A stretch of 64,000 nucleotides of DNA from Salinicoccus luteus DSM 17002 (lineage in GTDB: Bacteria > Bacillota > Bacilli > Staphylococcales > Salinicoccaceae): the NCBI RefSeq assembly GCF_000712035.1, contig NZ_JONV01000007.1:310001-374000 (forward strand), written 5' to 3'. The notes beneath the pieces are model-generated. The model worked only from the letters and a program-made list of their open reading frames with translations. It had not been told where the DNA came from and did not search any database. This document shows positions 24,686 to 33,755 of this stretch, in pieces. The stretch's first letter is position 1; each line of letters opens with the position of its first letter. A program made the position numbers and the translations under genes.

Positions 24686-25309
24686 TTATAGTATCTCTTC
24701 CACTGGCGTATCGCCTTCATGCAGATAATACGTCCTGCCTTCAGGCTTATCTGTATCGACGATGTGCGTCAGTACATTTGCAACATCTTCCCTTGGAATT
24801 TCAGCGATTTCTGTACCGCCTTCAAAGAGTCTGACCTTGCCCGTCCCCGGATCATTCGTCAGCATACCTGGACGCAGAATGGTGAAATCGAGGCCTGAAG
24901 CCTTGAGATATTCATCCGCACGGTGTTTGGCATACAGATAATACTGCATTTGTTCTGCGTCTTTAGGTGCATCTGCACCCATGGAACTGAGCATGACGAA
25001 ATGTTTGACACCAGCCTTTTTCGCATTATCCACGGACTCTATTGCACCTTCCTGGTCAATCAGCACCGTCATATCGGCACCTGTATCGCCGCCGGACCCT
25101 GCTGCAAACACAACGGAATCCACACCTTCAAAAGCATGGGAGAAGTCCTTCTGCAAGTCACCGAGCACCGTATCGATTCCCTTCTCCTTGAACTGTTCCA
25201 CCTGCTCTTCCTTGCGGACCATCGCCACCGGCTGATGGCCTTTATCTTTCAGTTTCTCTACAAGCTGATGGCCGACCTGGCCATTTGCACCAATAACAAG
25301 TACTTTCAT
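24686..25309 (-). CDS. NAD(P)-binding YhfK/NmrA-like protein, paralogue of 6207-6836
   Basis: A 207-residue atypical SDR starting MKVLVIGANGQVGHQLVEKL, with the GxxGxxG loop at residues 7-13. It is collinear with the protein at 6207-6836 over its full length, sharing PVAMVRKE, DFSHAFE, LIDQEGA, GVKHFVM, ILRPG and PREDVA. A role as NAD(P)H-dependent reductase or redox sensor is expected; no substrate is known. It stands alone, with a terminator directly after its stop. Confidence 0.84.
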   Translation of the reverse strand: MKVLVIGANGQVGHQLVEKLKDKGHQPVAMVRKEEQVEQFKEKGIDTVLGDLQKDFSHAFEGVDSVVFAAGSGGDTGADMTVLIDQEGAIESVDNAKKAGVKHFVMLSSMGADAPKDAEQMQYYLYAKHRADEYLKASGLDFTILRPGMLTNDPGTGKVRLFEGGTEIAEIPREDVANVLTHIVDTDKPEGRTYYLHEGDTPVEEIL

Positions 25310-25385
25310 GTAGTCATTCCTCCTTGTCTAATCTGTTGTCTATACCCATATGGGGAGGGGGTGCTAAACATGAATTCGTATTATT

Positions 25386-26204
25386 CTACCCGAGCGCGAC
25401 ATCGAGGATCATCATGAGGGTGAATCCAAGCATGAGACTCATTGCTGCAAGGTCCGAGTGCCCGTTTTCCTGAGTGCTCGGAATGACCTCTTCGACGACG
25501 ACAAAAATCATTGCACCTGCCGCCAAAGCCAAAGCATACGGCAGAGTCGGACTCATGATCGAAATGGCCAGCACACCGATGACTGCAGCAATCGGTTCGA
25601 CTACTGCCGACATCCACCCCAGGAAGAAGCTCTTCGTGCGCGACATGCCCTCACCCCGCAGTGGCATGGAGACCGCCATTCCTTCCGGAATGTTCTGAAG
25701 GCCGATGCCAAGCGCCAGGGTTGCAGCACCTGCTGCGATTGCTGCACCATCTCCGTTGGCGGAAACGGCACCGAACGCGATTCCGATGGCGAGGCCCTCC
25801 GGAATGTTATGCAGTGTCAGAGAGAATACGAGGAGTGTACTCCGCCGCTTTTTCTTCGCACGCCAGCCTTCCATCCGGTCTTCCGGCGCATTCCTGTGAG
25901 CGTGGGGAATCAATTGGTCGAATGCATAGATGAAAAGTCCCCCGAGCAGGAAACCGACTGCTGGCGGGAACCATTCCCCGATGAAGTGACTCTGACTGTG
26001 TTCGATCGCCGGAGCGAGCAAGGACCAGAAGCTCGCTGCAATCATGACGCCGCCTGCAAAGCCGAGCATCGTATCGAGGAACTTGTCATTCACTTCCTTT
26101 GTGAAAAATACGACGGCTGCCCCGAGCCCCGTCGTAATCCATGTGAACAGTGTCGCTGTGAGCGCCTGCAGCCATGGGTCGAATCCCATAAATGTATCTA
26201 TCAT
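25386..26204 (-). CDS. ZIP-family divalent metal transporter
   Basis: A 272-residue protein with eight hydrophobic helices, starting at MIDTFMGF (26204) behind AAAGGA. The metal path is marked by LTLHNIPEGLAIG in helix 4 and LQNIPEGMAVS in helix 5, the HxxPE-type metal-binding helices of GufA/ZupT-type ZIP proteins, and EPIAAVIG later. A basic, histidine-containing loop (HAHRNAPEDRMEGWRAKKK) lies between helices 3 and 4. It probably imports zinc, iron or manganese; which one is not determinable. Confidence 0.88.
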   Translation of the reverse strand: MIDTFMGFDPWLQALTATLFTWITTGLGAAVVFFTKEVNDKFLDTMLGFAGGVMIAASFWSLLAPAIEHSQSHFIGEWFPPAVGFLLGGLFIYAFDQLIPHAHRNAPEDRMEGWRAKKKRRSTLLVFSLTLHNIPEGLAIGIAFGAVSANGDGAAIAAGAATLALGIGLQNIPEGMAVSMPLRGEGMSRTKSFFLGWMSAVVEPIAAVIGVLAISIMSPTLPYALALAAGAMIFVVVEEVIPSTQENGHSDLAAMSLMLGFTLMMILDVALG

Positions 26205-26338
26205 CAGTCTATTCCTTTCAAGTATCTGAATATTCCTATGGAAATTATACTCCATTATGGCGTATAGTATCTATAATATGATTCGTTCCATGTTCACTCA
26301 ATACCACATCGACCAACTGTTAAAACGGAGGGAGCATA

Positions 26339-27226
26339 ATGAAAGCCAGTCTCGCACCTGTGATCATTCTCATCGCTGCAATACTTTGGGGGACGGTAGG
26401 CACTGCAAAGATATACTTGCCGCCAGGCGTCGACAGCATATCGATCGGAGCCATGCGCCTGATCATCGGCAGCCTCATCCTCCTCATCATCGCCCGGCTC
26501 CTTGGCCAGTTGACCTTCAGGGGCTGGCCCCTGAAAATCATTCTGACTGCCGGGCTTGCCATGGCGCTTTTCCAGCCCTTCTTCTTCAATGCAGTCACAC
26601 TGACCGGCGTCGCGGTCGGGACGGTGGCGTCAATCGGCAGTGCACCTGTTTTCTCTGGGCTGATCGAGTGGCTGTTCTTCAAAGTCCGGCCCGGCCGGGT
26701 ATGGTGGATCTCCACCATACTCGCCATCACCGGATGTGCCATTCTGATGTTCAATACGGGATCGATTACCGTCGATCCGCTCGGCATACTCTCTGGGCTC
26801 GGCGCGGGCGTCTCCTTTGCCAGCTACACGATAATGAACTCCAGGCTCGTACAGCACCACCATCCGATCGCCACCGCCGCCATCGTCTTTACAATCAGTG
26901 CCCTGATGCTCACCCCATTCCTGCTGTTCAATGACCAGTCATGGCTGATGACGCCAAATGGCATCTCTGCAGTCCTCTATATCGGCCTGTTCGGCACAGG
27001 ACTGGCATATTTCCTGTTCGCCTATGGGCTGAAATCCGTAAAATCCTCTTCCGCCGTCACGCTGGCACTCGCCGAGCCATTGACCGCTTCGCTGCTCGGA
27101 GTGCTGTTCGTGGGGGAAGTGCTTGCACTGTGGTCCTGGGTAGGCCTCCTCATGCTGCTGATGGGACTTCTCATCCTGGCGCTGCAGTCAAGGCAGCGCC
27201 CGCGTCAGGCGGATGTGAATACTTAA
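26339..27226 (+). CDS. EamA/DMT-family transporter
   Basis: A 295-residue membrane protein with ten hydrophobic helices arranged as two EamA repeats (about residues 8-135 and 147-285). The first helix has the typical AAILWGTVGTA, and the second repeat ends LALAEPLTASLLGVLFVGE, the most conserved DMT stretch. Relatives export amino acids, metabolites or drugs. ACGGAGGG is the ribosome site. It is a single-gene unit with its own terminator; the substrate is unknown. Confidence 0.87.
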   Translation: MKASLAPVIILIAAILWGTVGTAKIYLPPGVDSISIGAMRLIIGSLILLIIARLLGQLTFRGWPLKIILTAGLAMALFQPFFFNAVTLTGVAVGTVASIGSAPVFSGLIEWLFFKVRPGRVWWISTILAITGCAILMFNTGSITVDPLGILSGLGAGVSFASYTIMNSRLVQHHHPIATAAIVFTISALMLTPFLLFNDQSWLMTPNGISAVLYIGLFGTGLAYFLFAYGLKSVKSSSAVTLALAEPLTASLLGVLFVGEVLALWSWVGLLMLLMGLLILALQSRQRPRQADVNT

Positions 27227-27254
27227 AACCCGTTTGGCTCACCAAACGGGTTTT
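27225..27254. terminator. Bidirectional terminator between EamA and M24 peptidase genes
   Basis: A perfect 13-bp stem (27225-27237 with 27242-27254) with a CTCA loop and A4/T4 ends. Confidence 0.9.
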
Positions 27255-27256
27255 CT

Positions 27257-28357
27257 CTATCCTTCGATTGTAATGCTGTCGATATCTTTTGGAAACTTGG
27301 TGAAGATGTATGTCGTATCGTCTATATACAACATGTCTTCTATACGCACACCGCCAAATCCAGCCTTGTAGACCCCCGGCTCCACAGTGATGACATGCCC
27401 TTTTTCAAGCTTGTCCGTATTCTGTGCATCGAGTGATGGCGCTTCGTGCAGCCCGAGGCCCAGTCCATGTCCAATGCGGTGAGTGAAATATTCCCCGTAG
27501 CCATCGGCCTTTATTTCATCGCGCGCCGCATCATCCAGCGTATTCATCGGCGTGCCAACCTGAGCCTGGCGTATGCCGGCTTCATTCGCCCTCAGTACAG
27601 AGTTGTAGATGGCCTCCTGTTCCTCAGTCGGATCACCGATGATGAACGTGCGCGTCATATCGGATACATAACGGTCCTTCGTCACTACACCGAAGTCAAT
27701 GAGCAGGAAGTGTCCGGGTTCGACGACCGTATCACCGGATGTACCATGCGGCAGAGCGGAATTTTCCCCTGTCAGTACCAGTGGACCGAAAGATACATCC
27801 ACCGCACCATGTGCCTTCACTCTACTGAGCAGAAATTCCGCGATTTCCTTCTCCGTCCTGCCGGATACCGGTTCGTTCACAAGGTCGGCCAAAGCCTTTT
27901 CGGTAATATCCACCGCTTCCTGCAGCTTCTCCTTGTCATCCGCATCCTTCTTGCCGCGCAGCCGGTTGATTTCATCATCTACGGAGTGTATCTGATCGGC
28001 AGTATAGTTTTCAAGGAACCTCTGATAGCGGTTGTATGTGACATGCCCGCCTTCGATGCCAAGTGACTCTGCATCAATTGCATGTTCGAATATCAATCTG
28101 AAGGCATCCTCCCCATCATTGTACGGGAGATGGTTATCGACGACAGCCGTATCATTGACGACTTCCTGGTCGAGCGCCGGGAACATCAGCGCCGTATCAT
28201 TCGTCTTTACGTTGATCAGCAGGGCAAGCACCCTTTCATGCGGCTGGATATAGCAGCCGGTGAAATAAAAGACATTCGTCGGTTCCGTAACGACCACCAT
28301 ATCGACATCAAGCATTGATGTGAGCCGTTCCACCCGCTCTTTGTATTTCTCTGTCAT
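27257..28357 (-). CDS. M24 metallopeptidase, Xaa-Pro dipeptidase/aminopeptidase
   Basis: A 366-residue pita-bread peptidase: an N-terminal creatinase-like domain (to about residue 130) and the M24 catalytic domain. The five metal ligands can be placed: Asp in LIDFGVV, Asp in VSDMTRT, His in HRIGHGLGLG, Glu in ITVEPGVY and Glu in GVRIEDM. It removes residues preceding proline from peptides in the cytoplasm. The start at 28357 (MTEKYK) is preferred over the ATG nine bases upstream because AAAGGATG then has proper spacing. Confidence 0.9.
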   Translation of the reverse strand: MTEKYKERVERLTSMLDVDMVVVTEPTNVFYFTGCYIQPHERVLALLINVKTNDTALMFPALDQEVVNDTAVVDNHLPYNDGEDAFRLIFEHAIDAESLGIEGGHVTYNRYQRFLENYTADQIHSVDDEINRLRGKKDADDKEKLQEAVDITEKALADLVNEPVSGRTEKEIAEFLLSRVKAHGAVDVSFGPLVLTGENSALPHGTSGDTVVEPGHFLLIDFGVVTKDRYVSDMTRTFIIGDPTEEQEAIYNSVLRANEAGIRQAQVGTPMNTLDDAARDEIKADGYGEYFTHRIGHGLGLGLHEAPSLDAQNTDKLEKGHVITVEPGVYKAGFGGVRIEDMLYIDDTTYIFTKFPKDIDSITIEG

Positions 28358-28472
28358 TTCCAACATCCTTTCTCATTCGATTCATCATTTCCAATATAAC
28401 ACAGGTTGAGTAAATATAAATCCCGGGGAAGTTGTGCTACCATTACACTATCGATACATGGAGGCCTGATTC

Positions 28473-29084
28473 ATGTCACCAGCATTCATCAAACAGCTCC
28501 ATAAGGAGTTCAACCCCACATTCCATATATCACCATATATCACTGTTTCCCTCCTATTGCTCTATACATTCATCAGCGGCATCTTCGGCTACCTGCTCGG
28601 CGTCGAACTCTTCTCACAGGAAGTGATATCCAATGTTCTGCTCTTCGAAATCCTTCTGCTCCGCCTGGGTGTCCTTACTCTGTACGCCATGGCCAACCTG
28701 TTCTTCCTATACCTCATGGTCGGATGGTTCAGGAAGTCGTTCGTCAATGTGGTGGTGCTCCTGTCATACTACCTCGTATTCACGTCCGTCGTATTTGTTC
28801 TGACGATACTGATGTTCCTGCTTGTCTGGATATTGCATACGCTCTTCAGCCTCAATGAATCACCGCTGCTCATCATATTCGGAATTTCACTCGTCATCAT
28901 ATTCACCCTGCTCAACCTGTATCCGGGGCACCTGTTCTACCTGGCCATACGCCACCGCCCGATCGACATTTTTTGGCCGTTGGTATTGTATGTCATCGGC
29001 ATCCACCTGATTACGTATGTCATGCTGCGCCTATGGAATACGGTCGACCTCATACTGATATGGAACCTCGGCATTTCAATATAA
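28473..29084 (+). CDS. Unrecognised multi-pass membrane protein
   Basis: A 203-residue protein with GGAGG eight bases before the start. After a short N-terminal PAFIKQLHKEFNPTF segment it has five or six hydrophobic helices (about residues 20-45, 60-85, 92-125, 130-155, 165-200), with few charges in between. The overall shape resembles Yip1- or YesL-like small membrane proteins, but no diagnostic motif is seen and I assign no function. It is a single-gene unit followed by a 14-bp terminator stem. Confidence 0.72.
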   Translation: MSPAFIKQLHKEFNPTFHISPYITVSLLLLYTFISGIFGYLLGVELFSQEVISNVLLFEILLLRLGVLTLYAMANLFFLYLMVGWFRKSFVNVVVLLSYYLVFTSVVFVLTILMFLLVWILHTLFSLNESPLLIIFGISLVIIFTLLNLYPGHLFYLAIRHRPIDIFWPLVLYVIGIHLITYVMLRLWNTVDLILIWNLGISI

Positions 29085-29087
29085 AAT

Positions 29088-29120
29088 AAGATGTGGCATC
29101 CGTGCGGATGCCACATCTTT
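29088..29120. terminator. Bidirectional terminator
   Basis: A perfect 14-bp stem (29088-29101 with 29106-29119) with a GTGC loop and T tract; serves the membrane protein gene and the acetyltransferase gene. Confidence 0.9.
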
Positions 29121-29129
29121 TTGTTCCCA

Positions 29130-29687
29130 TCACTCTCTGCCGGGTTCAATCTTCCGAATCGTCCTGCACGGGTTGCCGGCAGCCACTACATTTGCCGGGA
29201 TATCCTTGACAACGACCGCACCGGAACCGATGACTGTGTTCTCACCGATCGTCACCCCCGGATTGACCGTGGCATCCGCACCGATCCATACATTGTCGCC
29301 GATCGTAATCTCCTCACCATATTCCAGCCCCTGACGCCTTTTTTCTGGATCGATGGGATGGTTGGCTGTAATGAGTGACACATTCGGCCCGAAAAACACA
29401 TCATCACCGATTGTAATCCTCGCGACATCCAGAAAAACACAGTTATAGTTCGCATAGAAATTGCGTCCGACTTTGATGTTGATGCCATAGTCGCAGTAGA
29501 ACGGCGCACGGATGCTGAGTCCTTCGGCATGATAGCCGAACAGCATGTCGAGCAGCCGCCCCTTCTCTTCACCGTGCGGATGGTTGTACTGGTTCATCAG
29601 ATTCTCGGCATTATCTCTCAAGTGCACGAGGGTTGGATCCTTCGGGTCATAGTATTCACCCCGCAGCATCTTTTCCTTTTCGGTCAT
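29130..29687 (-). CDS. Sugar O-acetyltransferase (maltose/galactoside acetyltransferase family)
   Basis: A 185-residue left-handed beta-helix enzyme of the Maa/LacA family. The N-terminal mac domain (MTEKEKMLRGEYYDPKDPTL) is followed by hexapeptide repeats (residues about 75-170), with the catalytic histidine in LITANHPIDP and NVWIGADATVNPGVTIGENT. It transfers acetyl from acetyl-CoA to a sugar hydroxyl. The start at 29687 follows GAGGTG. It is a monocistronic unit. Confidence 0.9.
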   Translation of the reverse strand: MTEKEKMLRGEYYDPKDPTLVHLRDNAENLMNQYNHPHGEEKGRLLDMLFGYHAEGLSIRAPFYCDYGINIKVGRNFYANYNCVFLDVARITIGDDVFFGPNVSLITANHPIDPEKRRQGLEYGEEITIGDNVWIGADATVNPGVTIGENTVIGSGAVVVKDIPANVVAAGNPCRTIRKIEPGRE

Positions 29688-29782
29688 TCCACTCACCTCA
29701 TCCATAAAAGTTGCTCCCGTTTCACTTTCCCTTTTTTCTCCGGATTAAGCAGGACAGCAAAGAGGTGGACGGATTCAGATAG

Positions 29783-29798
29783 GATTTCCCGGGAAATC
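29783..29798. repeat. 16-bp perfect palindrome
   Basis: GATTTCCCGGGAAATC is fully self-complementary and lies 8 bp beyond the stop of the S9 peptidase gene. It has no U tract, so it may be a weak terminator or chance. Confidence 0.4.
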
Positions 29799-29805
29799 TC
29801 TACAC

Positions 29806-31761
29806 TCAGTCCAGATACTTTCCAAACCAGTCCGTCAAGTACGTGAGGCGTTCGATCCTCAAGTTCGGTTTTCCTGTACGGGAAAGGTTATGATCCGCTT
29901 CCGGGAACCTGATGAACTGCGTCTCCTTCTTCTGATACTTGAGGGCGATATACAGCTGCTCCCCCTGCTCGATCGGGCATCTGAAGTCACGTTCGCTGTG
30001 GAGGATGAGCAGCGGTGTATTGATGGCATCGACGTACTTGATCGGGGAATGGTGCCACATCTTGTCGATATCGCCGAATTCCGCCTGGATCTGCCAGTCC
30101 GTGAAATAGTAGCCGATGTCGGAAACACCACGGAAGCTCACCCAGTTGCAGATGCTCCGCTGTGTGACCGCAGCCTTGAAACGGTCCGTATGGCCGACGA
30201 TCCAGTTGGTCATGAAACCGCCATAGGAGCCGCCTGTAACCCCGAGGTTATCCTGGTCGATCCAGTCGTATTTTCCTGTGATATAGTCGACTCCGGCCAT
30301 GATGTCACTGTAGTCCCCACCGCCGTAGTCGCCCCTGACGGCATCGACGAAGGATTGGGAGTAGCTGTGGGAGCCCCTCGGGTTCACGAAAAGGACGGCG
30401 TAGCCTTTGGCGGCAAGCACCTGCATCTCATGGAAGAATGTATTGGCATAGAAGGCATGCGGTCCTCCGTGGATATTCGTGATCATCGGATAGCGTTCTC
30501 CGCCCTCATAGCCTGCGGGCTTCATGAACCATCCATGCACTTCTGTGCCGTCCCCACTGTTGAACGTGATGTCCTCCGGGTCCACGAGTTCCGTCTCCTC
30601 GATATATGTCCGGTTGACATGTGTGAGCTGCTCAAGCTGCTTCGAATCGAAGTCGAACCTGTACAGTTCACCTGGAGAAGTGTGTCCGGAAATCGCGAGC
30701 ACCGCGAACTCCTCTGTGGCGTCCATACCGAAGATATGGTGGCGGTCTTCAAGCAGCGGGCTCATTTCGCCTTCCACACTCCCTTCGTAGAGGTTTACGC
30801 TCCCGTTGTCCGATACGAGAAAGACGAAGCGTGTATCGGATGTCCACTGGGCGGGGTTGGGTTCGATGGCCTGCTGGGTGTCTGCAGCGACATAGTCGCC
30901 GACCGGCTTGTCGAGCCCTTCGGTAATATGCTTCTTCTCCCCTGTATCGATGTTGTATACATGCAGTGTCGCATGTGTGGCATTCTCAAATCCGCGTCCC
31001 ATTTCTACGATCAGCAGATGTGCTCCATCGGGTGATGCCTCAACTTTTACCACGCCGCCTTCTGCGGTCGGCACCTCTCGAGGCTCCCGGTCTCCCTCTT
31101 TGATATACAGCGTCTGATTGAAGTTGAAATCGGGATCCTCGCTGTCATCTGTGGAATAGACATACACATCCCCGCCGATCGTTTCGTGGAGCGTGAAGTT
31201 CTCCTCCCCTTCGAACAGGGTCTCCACTTCACGCGTTTCGATGTCGACGGACTTCACCGCCTGATACTTCTCCTTGAGGAGACCCAGGCTGTCGGCCTTG
31301 TATTTCATCCGGTCGATGACGACCGGTTCCGGTTTCTTATCCTTGTCGTCTTTTGATTCCCCTTCGCCTTCACCCTTCCCCTTCTCATTGGATACATGAT
31401 AGTGGACCTTCTTGCCATCATTCGAAAAATCTGCGCTGTTGACGCCTTCCTTTTCCTTCGTCAGCTGGATGCGTTCACCGCCTGCTGTGTTCATCAGGAA
31501 CACTTGCGGCTTGTCTTCCGCCTTTGCGATGAACAGCATCCACTGGCCGTCGTTCGAATGTCTGAGGTTGGACAGGCGTTCCGGCTGATATGTAAGCTGC
31601 TGCATGGCCCCCTCCTGAAGCCGGTACAGATTGGTGATGTAGTCATTCTTCTCCTCGTCGAGATGCGTGACCAGAGTGGTGATCCGCTGATCTGCCCCCA
31701 CTTTCGGCGAAGAGACCGAATTGATTTTGAAAATATCCTGAATGCTCGTTTTACGTGTCAC
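29806..31761 (-). CDS. S9-family prolyl oligopeptidase / acylaminoacyl peptidase
   Basis: A 651-residue serine peptidase: an N-terminal seven-bladed propeller-type domain (about 1-390, TolB/WD40-like repeats such as LRHSNDGQWMLFIAKAE) followed by an alpha/beta-hydrolase domain. The catalytic serine is in GVTGGSYGGFMTNW, the aspartate in LHSERDFRCPIEQGE and the histidine in FPEADHNLSR. It cleaves short or N-acylated peptides in the cytoplasm; no signal peptide is present. The likely start is the GTG at 31761 with GGGGG upstream. A lysine/aspartate/glutamate-rich low-complexity insert lies near residue 125-145. Confidence 0.9.
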   Translation of the reverse strand: MTRKTSIQDIFKINSVSSPKVGADQRITTLVTHLDEEKNDYITNLYRLQEGAMQQLTYQPERLSNLRHSNDGQWMLFIAKAEDKPQVFLMNTAGGERIQLTKEKEGVNSADFSNDGKKVHYHVSNEKGKGEGEGESKDDKDKKPEPVVIDRMKYKADSLGLLKEKYQAVKSVDIETREVETLFEGEENFTLHETIGGDVYVYSTDDSEDPDFNFNQTLYIKEGDREPREVPTAEGGVVKVEASPDGAHLLIVEMGRGFENATHATLHVYNIDTGEKKHITEGLDKPVGDYVAADTQQAIEPNPAQWTSDTRFVFLVSDNGSVNLYEGSVEGEMSPLLEDRHHIFGMDATEEFAVLAISGHTSPGELYRFDFDSKQLEQLTHVNRTYIEETELVDPEDITFNSGDGTEVHGWFMKPAGYEGGERYPMITNIHGGPHAFYANTFFHEMQVLAAKGYAVLFVNPRGSHSYSQSFVDAVRGDYGGGDYSDIMAGVDYITGKYDWIDQDNLGVTGGSYGGFMTNWIVGHTDRFKAAVTQRSICNWVSFRGVSDIGYYFTDWQIQAEFGDIDKMWHHSPIKYVDAINTPLLILHSERDFRCPIEQGEQLYIALKYQKKETQFIRFPEADHNLSRTGKPNLRIERLTYLTDWFGKYLD

Positions 31762-31780
31762 TATGATTCCCCCTTAAATT

Positions 31781-31807
31781 AAAAAAAGACTGAATATACA
31801 GCCTTTT
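31781..31807 (-). terminator. Terminator of the ABC permease gene
   Basis: A 9-bp stem (31784-31792 with 31799-31807; one position is a G-U pair in the leftward RNA) followed by U7 from 31781-31787. Confidence 0.7.
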
Positions 31808-31846
31808 CATTATTTTATCACGATGATATTCAATTGCCTACTCATG

Positions 31847-32809
31847 TCACTGCCGGACTCCGGTGAGCACCCGCTTGTGCATCAGGAAAATGAAGAGCGG
31901 CACCGCAGAAACCATCACCATCACCCCTGTGGGGATCTGGATGGGTGCAATGGCCGTCCGTCCGATGGTATCGATGATGATGATATACAAAGCCCCATAC
32001 AGTGAAGAGAGTATGAAGAGCCGCCGGAACATCAACGGCCTGAAATAAAGGATCATCTGAGGGACGATGATGCCGACCAGTGCCACCAGTCCGGTGAAGC
32101 TGACCGCAACAAGCGGGGGAATCGACGCGACAACAAGCAGCAGGGGCCGGATCCGCCTGGCATCGACGCCGAGGCTGTACGCCCTGGCATCACCCAGGTT
32201 GAGCAGGTCGAGGGCGCCACCGGCACGATACAGTACTGCACCCGACAGCAGGGTCAGCGCCCCCGTCAGCAGCACGGCATCGTAGTCTGCACCCGATAGG
32301 GAGCCGAACATGTATCTGACGATGGATTCGGTCTGATCGGGCGCGATGAGCACGATGATATAGAGCACTCCGCTCATCATCGCCCCAAGCAGCACACCGA
32401 TGATGATCAGCGTCTCAGGCCGATAGGTGGTCTCAAGCCGCCTTGCTGCTGCCAGGACGAGTGCCAGGGCCAGCAGTCCTGCAGCGATGCTCGCCAAAGG
32501 GCGGAGGACCAGAGGCAGCACTCCGGTGACCGAAGCCGCACTGCCAAGGACGGCGGCATTCGCCATCCCGAGGGTGAAGCTGTCCGCCATCGGGTTGCGC
32601 AGCACAATCTGAAAGACCACTCCGCTCATCGCGAGCGCCGCCCCGAGGATGATGGCGAACAGTACGCGCGGCAGGCGGATGTTGAAAATGATATTCCTGG
32701 TCTGGTCGGACGGGAGCCCAGCCAGATCCACAGAGCCGATGAAGAGGCTCAGGACGGCTGCCAGAAAGGTGGCTGCTGCAATGATGGCGACATGCCTAAT
32801 CATAGACAC
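31847..32809 (-). CDS. FecCD-family ABC transporter permease (iron-siderophore/cobalamin type)
   Basis: A 320-residue permease with nine to ten helices. It carries RLPRVLFAIILGAALAMSGV, the FecCD hallmark near residue 47, then NPMADSFTLGMANAA, and GFTGLVALVGIIVPQ-like SFTGLVALVGIIVPQM (about 240-255), the ATPase-contact loop. It is encoded with a binding lipoprotein (14-bp overlap), but no ATPase gene is adjacent; an ATPase encoded elsewhere, such as a FhuC homologue, would be needed. Substrate: a ferric siderophore, heme or corrinoid. Confidence 0.87.
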   Translation of the reverse strand: MSMIRHVAIIAAATFLAAVLSLFIGSVDLAGLPSDQTRNIIFNIRLPRVLFAIILGAALAMSGVVFQIVLRNPMADSFTLGMANAAVLGSAASVTGVLPLVLRPLASIAAGLLALALVLAAARRLETTYRPETLIIIGVLLGAMMSGVLYIIVLIAPDQTESIVRYMFGSLSGADYDAVLLTGALTLLSGAVLYRAGGALDLLNLGDARAYSLGVDARRIRPLLLVVASIPPLVAVSFTGLVALVGIIVPQMILYFRPLMFRRLFILSSLYGALYIIIIDTIGRTAIAPIQIPTGVMVMVSAVPLFIFLMHKRVLTGVRQ

Positions 32810-33686
32810 AGCGTCCGACTGCCCTCAGACCTTCCGCAATCCGGGGGCCCGGTCGGGCCAGGAGGTCCGGGGATATATTGCACTGGTTTTCAGGCTGGCT
32901 GATTTTGAGTTCCGAAAAGCCCGGCATTCCATCGATCGATTCCGAAAGTTCCGCGTCTTCAAGGCCCATGATCGACACCAGTTTGTCCGGATCCCTTTCT
33001 ATGACGTCCTCCGGACTGACATTCGGGTACCCTTCGAGATCATCGAATGCATTGTCGATATAGATTTCTGCCAGAGCGTCTTCAATGAAGGTCCCGCTCC
33101 CTGCCGTATAGAGTTCAGGCTGATCCGAGATATGGATGAACACCTCATATGAATCTGAACGATCCTCAAAGATGTTGTTCTGTACATTGATATCACGTTC
33201 GATATCCTCGATCAGCCATTCGGCCGCCGTCCTTTCCCCAAGAAACTCGCCGATGGCTGTAATGGATGCATATATTTCCTCGATGGCCCGCTCTTCATTT
33301 ACGATCAGCACTTCTGCGCCGGTCGTTTCAGAGACACGGCCCAGCGTTTCTGCGTATTGGGACACTGAGGACTCATGTCCAAGGATGTGCGTCGGCTCGA
33401 GTGCAATCAGCTGCTCCTCATCCAGCTCAAACACATCCATTTTTACGACCTCATCATTCTCCACGACCGCCTCCGGATGGCTGACTTCCGTCGTCACAGC
33501 CACCAGATTGGTCCCAAGCCCCAGCTCAGCAATAATCTCCGTGTTGCTCGGCATCAGCGAAACGATGCGGCGCCCCTCGAGCGGTGTTTCTTCAGGGCCG
33601 ACCTCATCCACACCTTCACCGGCCGAAGCACATCCTGCAAGCGTGATGATAAATATGAGCAGTACGACTGACAGCCTGTTGTTCAT
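32796..33686 (-). CDS. Type III ABC solute-binding lipoprotein (BtuF/iron-siderophore type)
   Basis: A 296-residue binding protein. The start at 33686 gives MNNRLSVVLLIFIITLAGC with the lipobox LAGC, so it is exported and lipid-anchored. The BtuF-like fold shows in RRIVSLMPSNTEIIAELGLG, LEPTHILGHES and the helical hinge; ISDQPELYTAGSGTFIEDAL resembles the metal-chelate binding region. Highly acidic. It ends in CVYD, overlapping the permease start by 14 bp. Cobalamin or a ferric complex is the likely ligand. Confidence 0.85.
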   Translation of the reverse strand: MNNRLSVVLLIFIITLAGCASAGEGVDEVGPEETPLEGRRIVSLMPSNTEIIAELGLGTNLVAVTTEVSHPEAVVENDEVVKMDVFELDEEQLIALEPTHILGHESSVSQYAETLGRVSETTGAEVLIVNEERAIEEIYASITAIGEFLGERTAAEWLIEDIERDINVQNNIFEDRSDSYEVFIHISDQPELYTAGSGTFIEDALAEIYIDNAFDDLEGYPNVSPEDVIERDPDKLVSIMGLEDAELSESIDGMPGFSELKISQPENQCNISPDLLARPGPRIAEGLRAVGRCVYD

Positions 33687-33723
33687 ATCCGCCACTTCCT
33701 TGGTCATTGATTTCAATTCCTGT

Positions 33724-33749
33724 AAAAAACCCCCACCACATGGCGGGGG
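33724..33749 (-). terminator. argS terminator
   Basis: A C5/G5 stem extended inward (33730-33737 with 33742-33749, one G-U pair in the RNA), followed leftward by U6 from 33724-33729. Confidence 0.82.
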
Positions 33750-33755
33750 CGATGA

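Noticed and set aside
29890-31035. 381-codon open frame opposite the S9 peptidase
   Set aside because: Antisense to a gene with a complete catalytic triad; no start signals.
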